Shown: positions 25,410-30,729 of the stretch, one piece after another
Position numbering within the stretch: position 1 is the stretch's first letter
Layout: every line of letters starts with the position of its first letter
Assembly: GCA_051000345.1 (NCBI GenBank)
Contig: JBPCOJ010000051.1
Span: 1 to 30,729 of the forward strand
Origin: JBHENC01 sp051000345
GTDB lineage: Bacteria; Acidobacteriota; Blastocatellia; Pyrinomonadales; Pyrinomonadaceae
Reading direction: 5' to 3'
Length of the DNA stretch: 30,729 nt
Translations under genes and position numbers: made by a program
The notes under the pieces: generated by a model
What the model saw: only the letters and a program-made list of their open reading frames with translations
What the model was told of the DNA's origin: nothing
Databases searched by the model: none

Positions 25410-26285
25410 TCATCGCGCCAGCAGGAGTGGTAGCACGTTATTCGTGGCTAAGTCATTCCTTAGTTGATCGTATGGGACAAGAATCTGTGGTTGCCCCATT
25501 GAGTGCGGCCCGACCTGATAGTCATCGAATGAAATCAATATCCCATCGCGGGCGATGTTCCAATGCTGATAATTCTCGGCTTTTGGCGCAGTGCCTTCTG
25601 CTATCCAATTCTCCGGGTTGTACTGCCCGCTGCCTTTCCGCAACCTAGCGAAGCAGTAGCTCGAGATCGTTTGCAGATAATTCGCCTGTGGTTTGAAGAC
25701 TTCTTTGAGATCAATGCGCCTGCCCAACTTGAGATCGTAGTTCAATGAGATGGGGTAATCTATCGGATGCATCTGCCCCAACTGCATCAACGTTTCAATG
25801 AGCTTGAGGCTCACCAACTCTGTGGAGGAAAAGACCGGCTCAAAAGCGATGTCCAACTCCTCTTCCATGTCATGTGCCGGTCGCCCATATTTTCTGAGCC
25901 GTCGGGCTTCGGCTCTCCTGAATCCGGCGGCATCCTTTCGCACAAATTCTTTCACCCAGCGGTTAAAGTTTGCCGCACCGTTCAGTGAGGCTCCCAACTG
26001 TGGATAGGTAATGTCGATTTTGTAGATGCCCTTCCGCTGTTCGGTGAATTTGCGCGACTCGAAGGACAATTTATTTTCACGAACGTAAGAAGATTTATCA
26101 TCTACCCGCTCCGGCCTCGATTCTTTTTTAGAGGACTTCGCTTGACGACTCTCGCCCGTAGGAGTTTCGTGCGGCGCTTCCATCAACGACTGTTTGTGCT
26201 GCTTGGCAAAGCACACGGACACAGCAGGCACTCCGACAATGAAAGCCGTAGAAAAAGTTAAGATGAGTATGTAACGCTTCTTCAT
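25410..26285 (-). CDS. Cassette-borne exported DUF3298/PdaC-like protein
   Basis: A 291-residue exported protein with a signal peptide at about residues 5-27 (ILILTFSTAFIVGVPAVSVCFA) followed by a charged linker (to about 70). The C-terminal 170 residues carry features of DUF4163/DUF3298 (as in PdaC and RsiV): YKIDITYPQLG, ISLNYDLKLGRRIDLKEVFKP, and the family ending WNIARDGILISFDDYQVGPHSMG with PQILVPYDQL. These domains bind carbohydrate or lysozyme-like ligands in some members; here the role is unknown. The gene has its own attC downstream, and the next attC R' box sits 18 bp before its start. Confidence 0.82.
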   Translation of the reverse strand: MKKRYILILTFSTAFIVGVPAVSVCFAKQHKQSLMEAPHETPTGESRQAKSSKKESRPERVDDKSSYVRENKLSFESRKFTEQRKGIYKIDITYPQLGASLNGAANFNRWVKEFVRKDAAGFRRAEARRLRKYGRPAHDMEEELDIAFEPVFSSTELVSLKLIETLMQLGQMHPIDYPISLNYDLKLGRRIDLKEVFKPQANYLQTISSYCFARLRKGSGQYNPENWIAEGTAPKAENYQHWNIARDGILISFDDYQVGPHSMGQPQILVPYDQLRNDLATNNVLPLLLAR

Positions 26286-26302
26286 ATTGTGATCCCCGAG
26301 CC

Positions 26303-26368
26303 GTCTAACGCCGCTTCATCTGCGCCCGTGCCTCTCAAAGGTGGCGCGTAATTTGATCGACGCTGGGT
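26303..26368 (-). other. attC-like recombination site (short)
   Basis: Minus strand: R'' ACCCAGC (26368-26362, one change from RYYYAAC) and R' GTTAGAC (26309-26303, exact). The inner stem GCGCC/GGCGC is present; the L boxes pair imperfectly. 66 bases, 41 bp after the stop of the upstream cassette gene. Confidence 0.6.
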
Positions 26369-26409
26369 GCTATAAATGTCATGCGCCTCGCCAAACAACA
26401 CATGTTGCT

Positions 26410-26793
26410 TTATATATTCTTGCTAATCGCAAGGTAGTTCTTTGTAATTCGGTATAAAAAAAAGAAGGCTAGCCATGAGAACGCGACCATCATCCAAAAA
26501 AAGCCGAAGTCAGAAGGCCCGCGACGAATAATGCATGAATAAGCAACCCCGATGCTCATCAGCAGCAACGGCAGGAAAATAATCCATACTCCCAGAAGCA
26601 CTATCGGCTTGGGTCGCCCTTCGAGCGTTTTGCGGAAGAAGAAACCTTCGGTCTGAATCCTCTGGAGCGGGTCGATGGCCGCCACCGCGCCAATTGGTGA
26701 ACCGCAGTTATGGCAGAATGCGTCGAACTGCTTGTTTTGCGCCAGGCATGAAACGCAAGTGATCTTTTCAGTGGCCTTGTTTGTTCTTCTCAC
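26410..26793 (-). CDS. Cassette-borne zinc-ribbon membrane protein
   Basis: A 127-residue protein with an N-terminal zinc ribbon (CVSC at about 14-17 and CHNC at about 28-31, followed by GSPIGA). Two transmembrane helices follow: PIVLLGVWIIFLPLLLMSIGVAYSC and FGFFWMMVAFSWLAFFFLY. The GTG at 26793 is well supported by AAGGAG six bases upstream. Family not recognised beyond the general zinc-ribbon plus membrane plan. It is the third cassette gene counted from the left. The ribbon suggests structural zinc and perhaps nucleic acid or protein contacts, but nothing further can be read. Confidence 0.78.
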   Translation of the reverse strand: MRRTNKATEKITCVSCLAQNKQFDAFCHNCGSPIGAVAAIDPLQRIQTEGFFFRKTLEGRPKPIVLLGVWIIFLPLLLMSIGVAYSCIIRRGPSDFGFFWMMVAFSWLAFFFLYRITKNYLAISKNI

Positions 26794-26826
26794 CAGCGAC
26801 TCCTTTCAATGCCTGATCGGGCAAGC

Positions 26827-26908
26827 GTCTAACGCTTGAGCCGTGAGCAATCAACATAAAGTTTAAGAGGCAGTCTCATTGTGCGTCCGGCTCAATAAGT
26901 TGTCAGAC
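26827..26908 (-). other. attC recombination site (best preserved)
   Basis: Plus strand: GTCTAAC (26827-26833), GC, TTGAGCCG, a central region, CGGCTCAA, TAA, and GTCAGAC (26902-26908). The inner arms TTGAGCCG and CGGCTCAA are perfect complements and the outer boxes pair with one mismatch. Length 82 bases. The stop of the upstream gene lies 14 bp away. Confidence 0.85.
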
Positions 26909-26922
26909 AGCCGCGACGACAC

Positions 26923-27309
26923 TCACCAGCCACGCTCTGCCAATTCGTACAGGACAATCGGGACCAGCGCCCCGAGTCCTCCACAAAGCCCGAAGTACAC
27001 AAGGTTAAAGATATTATCCGCCATGTGTTTAGGGTAGTAGCGCAGTGTGTACGTCGGCTCTCGCTTGTAACGCATGACGAAGATTTTGCGACAGAGCCGA
27101 TAGTAACCAAGCGATATTAAGGGCATAAGCAGAGCACCGTTACTCAAATCAGTTCCTACGCTGTTAAAATGAAGCGCTAGACCTATCAAAAACAACACGG
27201 TTGAGATTCCCAGAAGAACCCTGAAGCTTTCCCTACCAGTGAGCAGTTCCCTTTTGAATATAGAGATGAAAATTACAAGCGCGCCGATGAAAAAATAAAT
27301 GAGATACAT
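26923..27309 (-). CDS. Cassette-borne membrane protein, unknown family
   Basis: A 128-residue hydrophobic protein. Helices are YLIYFFIGALVIFISIF, VLLGISTVLFLIGLALHF, a short hydrophobic stretch with LLMPLISLGYYRLC, and a C-terminal VYFGLCGGLGALVPIVLYEL. A basic loop (YKREPTYTLRYYPKH) lies between. The ATG at 27309 has AGAGG eight bases before it; a TTG seven codons upstream is less likely. Part of the leftward cassette array, bounded by attC sites on both sides. No function is assignable. Confidence 0.75.
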   Translation of the reverse strand: MYLIYFFIGALVIFISIFKRELLTGRESFRVLLGISTVLFLIGLALHFNSVGTDLSNGALLMPLISLGYYRLCRKIFVMRYKREPTYTLRYYPKHMADNIFNLVYFGLCGGLGALVPIVLYELAERGW

Positions 27310-27351
27310 GTTAAATGCCTCTCCCTTCAAATCAGTTCTTCAAGTGCTGCT

Positions 27352-27438
27352 GTCTAGCGCACAGGTTAAGCTGCGCGCGTGAACTGATGATGATAAAAAG
27401 CCTGATAAGCGCGCGTCCGCTTGGATTCGTTGTCAGAT
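27352..27438 (-). other. attC recombination site
   Basis: Minus strand: R'' ATCTGAC (27438-27432), then AACGAATCCAAGC, central region, GCGCGCAGCTTAAC, and R' GCTAGAC (27358-27352). Inner arms CGCGCG pair, as do AAGC/GCTT. Like the 26827 site, its R'' has G in place of A. 87 bases. The 73 bp between it and the next gene stop contain TCCTAACGAG on the minus strand (overlapping the gene's TAA), possibly a remnant of another site. Confidence 0.72.
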
Positions 27439-27512
27439 TTTGCGCTCACCTTAAGTTGCACATTCCAATTTTAATTCAAACTCTTCGTGTCTTACGGACA
27501 AGCAACAACTCG

Positions 27513-27977
27513 TTAGGATTTCTCATACGCTAGTGCTTCGTCCTTATACGCTCCAGATAACTGTTCACGCGTTGAGCGACTGTGTTCTGGGGATTCCATG
27601 TATAGCCTGTCAAAGGGAATTCTTTCGCCGGAATAAAGGCACCATACGAAACGCTCTCCCTCAAAGTGCCTAAGACTACTAATCTCAACCGTTTTCTTTT
27701 CGATCTCGACGGACACAATCCCATGCAACGGCAACTCGCTGCGATAGCCGTCTGATCCAAAGAAGGATGGTCGTTTAACACGCACTAAATCCGAAGCCTC
27801 ATCTAGGTGAATAACGATGGGACGAGAGCCAATTAGACAAAGGGCAGTAACCGTAAGGGAAATTACGGCAGCCATGATGCGGCCCGGAAAGCCCGGGCTG
27901 AGGAGTACCACTATGCTGACTATGAGGTAGAAAAACCCGATGAACCTCAACGCTTTAGATTGGTACTTCACTTTCAT
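27513..27977 (-). CDS. Cassette-borne two-helix membrane protein
   Basis: A 154-residue protein. An N-terminal hairpin of two helices (FIGFFYLIVSIVVLLSP and IMAAVISLTVTALCLIG, residues about 12-50) is followed by a soluble beta-rich domain (IVIHLDEASDLVRVKRP, LPLHGIVSVEIEKKTVE, RFVWCLYSGERIPFDRLYM). This topology resembles PH-like membrane-associated proteins, but the match is only to the fold pattern. The ATG has AGAGG touching it; a GTG two codons later has better spacing and may be the real start. Its TAA lies inside a GTTAGGA-like box on the plus strand. First cassette of the array in the direction of transcription. Confidence 0.74.
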   Translation of the reverse strand: MKVKYQSKALRFIGFFYLIVSIVVLLSPGFPGRIMAAVISLTVTALCLIGSRPIVIHLDEASDLVRVKRPSFFGSDGYRSELPLHGIVSVEIEKKTVEISSLRHFEGERFVWCLYSGERIPFDRLYMESPEHSRSTREQLSGAYKDEALAYEKS

Positions 27978-28021
27978 CCTCTGATTTCACTTTCACTACA
28001 AGCTCGCGTTTTATTCCTCTA

Positions 28022-28378
28022 TTTACTAACGCGGAAAGCAACGGCCAAAGGGTTCACGCGACGAAAGTTTTTATTTACACCGGATTCGAGTTATATAGAC
28101 GGATGAACCGTGAAGCATGGACGGCTGATCCGACGGATAAGGAGCGGGCGTTGCGCGCATCTTCACTTGACGAAGCCGGCATGCTGCCGTAAGAATGCGC
28201 GGCAGAGTTGCTCGCGCCCGGCGGCCTACTCAAAGTTGTGATAAGCGGCGCGCGCTCAAGTTGCGTCGAAGAAGCTGAAGCCTTAGGCGTGTATTCGGCG
28301 ATTGTTCAGCGGGATCGGGCAATTACCGGAGTCTGGTTGTATCGTGAGATGACACGGGAAAATAGATCATGGCACTGA
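28022..28378 (+). pseudogene. Broken coding remnant before the kinase gene
   Basis: One frame runs from the array border to a TGA overlapping the kinase start, with a single in-frame TAA at 28190-28192. It reads VFIYTGFELYRRMNREAWTA and ERALRASSLDEAGMLP, stop, then ECAAELLAPGGLLKVVISGA and VYSAIVQRDRAITGVWLYRE. Codon use resembles the host genes, with G/C third positions, and the peptide is well balanced, unlike a random frame. No start codon or ribosome site is evident at its 5' end, where the cassette array begins. I do not recognise the family. Best read as the 3' end of a gene cut by the array and then mutated; it also accounts for the 390 bp without an intact gene. Confidence 0.5.
28024..28041 (-). 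other. Possible attC half-site at the array border
   Basis: Minus strand GCTTTCCGCGTTAGTA: an L'-like arm followed by GTTAGTA, one base away from GTTRRRY. The paired R'' side was not found, so this could be the residual border of a lost cassette. Confidence 0.3.
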
Positions 28379-30528
28379 CACCTGAACGCTGGCAACAACT
28401 CAAGCAGATATTCGGCATCGCCATTGAGCGTGCGCCGCAGGAGCGCGCCGCCTATCTCGATCAAGCGTGCGCGAACGATTCTGCGCTGCGCACGGAGATC
28501 GAATCCCTGCTCGCGTCTCATGACCACGCCGAAGAGTTTATCGAAGCGCCCCGCTTTGAAGATGCCATGACCGCCATTCTCGATGCTCCCTTGGAAAGGG
28601 TTGAAGGGCGACGCATCGGCTCTTATCAACTCATGCGCGAGTTGGGTTGCGGCGGCATGGGCACTGTTTATCTCGCGCACCGCGCCGACGACGAGTATCG
28701 CAAGCTCGTTGCCATCAAGGTCGTGCGGCGCGGCATGGACACAAAAGACATCGTGCGCCGCTTTCGCAATGAGCGACAGATTCTCGCCTCGCTCGAACAC
28801 CCGAACATCGCGCGCCTACTGGACGGCGGCACGACTGACGACGACGTGCCCTACATCGTCATGGAATACGTCGAAGGCACGCCCATTGCAAACTACTGCG
28901 ACGAGCATAGGCTCAAGACAACCGAACGCCTGCAACTGTTTCGCACCGTTTGCGCGGCGGTTCAGCACGCGCACCAACATCTGGTCGTGCATCGTGATCT
29001 GAAACCATCAAACATTCTCGTCACATCGGATGGCGAGCCGAAGCTACTTGATTTCGGCATCGCCAAAGTTCTCAACCCGGAACTCTCCGCGCTCTCGATG
29101 GAGCAGACGCTGACGGAGTTGCGTGTGTTCACCCCCGACTATGCCAGTCCCGAACAAGCGCGCGGCGAAAAACTGACGACGGCAAGCGATATTTATAGTC
29201 TCGGCATCGTGCTCTACGAACTTCTAACGGGACATCGCCCGTATCACTTGATTAACTACGCGCCGCACGAACTGTGGCGCGTGATTGGCGAACAGCAACC
29301 GACGAAGCCGAGCGCTGCCGCTGGTAGCATCGAAGTCTTAACGCACGGCGAGACACAGCCGCAAACGACCATCACGCCGGAAACCGTCAGCCGCGCACGC
29401 GACACGCAGCCAGACAAGTTGCGCCGCCGCTTGTCGGGCGACCTCGATAACATCGTGCTCAAGGCAATGCGCAAAGAACCCGCGCGGCGCTATTCGTCCG
29501 TCAGCCAGTTCTCCGAAGACATCGCCCGCCACATCAACGGGCTTCCCGTTATCGCGCGCAAAGATACTTTCACATATCGCAGCCAGAAATTTATTCAAAG
29601 AAACAAACTTGGCGTCGCCGCCGCCGCGCTCATCGCATTGAGTTTGGTCGTCGGCATGACTCTCAGCATCTGGCAAATGCGCAAGGCGCACGTTGAAGCG
29701 GCGAAAGCGGCGCGCGTCAGCTCTTTTATGCAAAACATTTTCTTGCTCGCCAACCAGCGTTTCAATTCGCCGGGACGCAATCTCAAAGGCAGCAAGATGA
29801 CGGCGGTGGATATGCTTGACGAAGCCTCCAAACGCATTGACACGGAACTTGCGGATCAGCCGGACGTGCGCGCCCAACTTCATCACACCGTCGGCGACAC
29901 CTATCTCACGTTCAATCGCTTCGATGCTGCCGAACCACACTTTCGCCTCGCGCTCGCGCTCTCCCGCGAAGTCTATGGCGAACGAAATCCGAAAGTCGCC
30001 AACGAGCTTTATCACTTAGCCGCAACATTAGGCCATAAAGACGAATCGAGCGAAGCCGACAAACTTTACCGGCAAGCCATTGCGATGATGCGCCGGACGG
30101 ATGCGGAAAACGCGAACCTGCCGCACATGCTGACTGATTATGCCGGGACTCGCTTGCAAGAGTACGGCGATGTGGAAACGGCTGAACCGCTTTTTCGTGA
30201 ATCGCTGGCGCTCTTTCGGCGCAAGTATGGCGAAGAATATCTGATGGTGGTGTTGCTCAACGACGACCTCGCGGAAGTCGCGTTGGCGCGCAACGAATTG
30301 GACAAAGCGGAAGCCATGTATCGAGACGGCCTCGCCGGATTCACGCGCCTGCCCGTGTCAACAGATCAGAACACACATCAATTTATCAATCGAACCAACG
30401 TCGATCTCGCCCGTGTCGTTCTCAAAAAAGGCCACTACGCGGAAGCCGAAACGATGCTGCGCGGAGTGCTTGATCGCACGGATGAATCCAGCCCGGACGA
30501 TGATGCTCTCACATTAACCTGTACCTAA
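28369..30528 (+). CDS. Membrane Ser/Thr protein kinase (PknB type), C-terminus cut by an IS
   Basis: Eukaryotic-like kinase. An N-terminal helical segment (about 1-80) precedes the kinase domain (about 85-390): glycine loop GCGGMGTVY at 94-101, catalytic K117 in VAIK, HRDLKPSN with D210, D228 of DFG, and the activation/P+1 region TPDYASPEQARG. A transmembrane helix lies at about 414-436 (LGVAAAALIALSLVVGMTLSIW). The extracytoplasmic part holds TPR-like repeats (FDAAEPHFRLALALSREVYG, AEPLFRESLALFRRKYGEEY, AEAMYRDGLAGF). The protein ends at DDALTLTCT where foreign sequence begins, so at least one repeat is missing compared with full-length relatives. The kinase itself looks functional. The ATG at 28369 starts a typical MALTPERWQQLKQIF end. 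Confidence 0.92.
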   Translation: MALTPERWQQLKQIFGIAIERAPQERAAYLDQACANDSALRTEIESLLASHDHAEEFIEAPRFEDAMTAILDAPLERVEGRRIGSYQLMRELGCGGMGTVYLAHRADDEYRKLVAIKVVRRGMDTKDIVRRFRNERQILASLEHPNIARLLDGGTTDDDVPYIVMEYVEGTPIANYCDEHRLKTTERLQLFRTVCAAVQHAHQHLVVHRDLKPSNILVTSDGEPKLLDFGIAKVLNPELSALSMEQTLTELRVFTPDYASPEQARGEKLTTASDIYSLGIVLYELLTGHRPYHLINYAPHELWRVIGEQQPTKPSAAAGSIEVLTHGETQPQTTITPETVSRARDTQPDKLRRRLSGDLDNIVLKAMRKEPARRYSSVSQFSEDIARHINGLPVIARKDTFTYRSQKFIQRNKLGVAAAALIALSLVVGMTLSIWQMRKAHVEAAKAARVSSFMQNIFLLANQRFNSPGRNLKGSKMTAVDMLDEASKRIDTELADQPDVRAQLHHTVGDTYLTFNRFDAAEPHFRLALALSREVYGERNPKVANELYHLAATLGHKDESSEADKLYRQAIAMMRRTDAENANLPHMLTDYAGTRLQEYGDVETAEPLFRESLALFRRKYGEEYLMVVLLNDDLAEVALARNELDKAEAMYRDGLAGFTRLPVSTDQNTHQFINRTNVDLARVVLKKGHYAEAETMLRGVLDRTDESSPDDDALTLTCT

Positions 30529-30729
30529 TGTGTGACTCTTTTTAAGAATCCATTGAACTGAAACCTCTGTAGAATGGCTGGTGACGAAACCAAGCTATTC
30601 TGAAAGGAGCAGTTCAATGGACAGAGACACTTTTATCATTACTGTTTATTGTTTGGTAGTCGAATACTACGCAATGGTCAAAGAAACATACCCCATCCGG
30701 CGCGGCGGTTTTGCTCCCGCGCTGACGGA
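30517..30729 (+). mobile_element. IS982-family insertion sequence, left end (runs off window)
   Basis: Kinase coding sequence stops making sense at about 30517, where ACCTGTACCTAATGTG begins. From there a short leader leads to an IS982-type transposase start. The left end is placed by the break in the kinase; the right end, inverted repeat and target duplication lie beyond the window. Confidence 0.75.
30617..30729 (+). CDS. IS982-family transposase, N-terminal fragment
   Basis: The first 37 codons of a transposase, MDRDTFIITVYCLVVEYYAM and then a segment ending GGFAPALTD. This matches the usual IS982 N-terminus (DxDTFIxTVYxLV then PALTDSE). GGAG lies seven bases before the ATG. It continues past the window end, so integrity of the catalytic domain cannot be judged. 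Confidence 0.85.
   Translation, partial: MDRDTFIITVYCLVVEYYAMVKETYPIRRGGFAPALT

Larger units (their letters stand above)
24746..28030 (-). mobile_element. Integron-type gene cassette array without integrase (CALIN-like)
   Basis: Five short genes, all on the minus strand and visibly AT-richer than the flanks, are each followed at their 3' end by an attC-like site. The best sites (25315-25398, 26827-26908, 27352-27438) align with one another over their full length. This gene-attC alternation is the signature of integron cassettes. The side where attI and intI would be expected holds a coding remnant and a Ser/Thr kinase, and no integrase gene is present in the window. The left border is next to the IS, the right border close to 28030. 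Confidence 0.8.

Noticed and set aside
28190..28192. Recoding of the in-frame TAA in the remnant before the kinase
   Set aside because: TAA is not a selenocysteine or pyrrolysine codon, there is no adjacent hairpin, and the frame lacks a start, so decay is the simpler reading.

Overview
The window is bacterial, GC-rich and densely coded. Gene content fits Acidobacteriota, probably of the Blastocatellia type: a Ser/Thr kinase with a C-terminal membrane and repeat region, an S9 peptidase with PD40 repeats, an anti-sigma factor starting with a YLWDKSG-type motif, a HAE1 RND pump, and DUF4252 proteins beside an ECF sigma factor. This assignment is inference from families; no rRNA, tRNA or CRISPR was seen.

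Layout. (1) 1-5537, plus strand: a signalling operon of a hybrid kinase cut by the window start (three receivers), CheR, CheB and a second hybrid kinase, all with overlapping starts and stops. (2) 8000-5568, minus: ECF sigma factor, anti-sigma-like membrane protein, and two exported DUF4252 proteins. (3) 8240-11676: divergent exported M42 and S9 peptidases. (4) 20353-11692, minus: an efflux operon with a lipoprotein adaptor, stand-alone receiver, RND pump, TolC-like channel with a long low-complexity N-terminus, a second short adaptor, and a small membrane protein. (5) 20532-23728: a Cys-rich protein, an exported protein of unknown function and a HAD hydrolase. (6) 23958-24715: an IS1595-like element with perfect 23-bp inverted repeats and a frameshifted transposase. 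(7) 24746-28030: an array of five AT-richer minus-strand genes separated by attC-like sites, read as an integron cassette array with no integrase in view (CALIN type). (8) 28022-30729: a broken coding remnant, then a Ser/Thr kinase whose C-terminus is cut by the left end of an IS982-family element.

The strongest lead is the last gene of the efflux operon. Its reading frame is interrupted by one TGA at codon 70, yet continues in frame for 59 well-behaved codons, including a third membrane segment, to a TAA 15 bp from the convergent neighbour. Immediately after the TGA lies a two-tier hairpin with a CGGGA loop 17 nt downstream, as expected of a bacterial SECIS element. I propose a small, three-helix membrane selenoprotein translationally coupled to an efflux adaptor. 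A simple Cys-to-stop mutation is the main alternative. The second lead is the cassette array.
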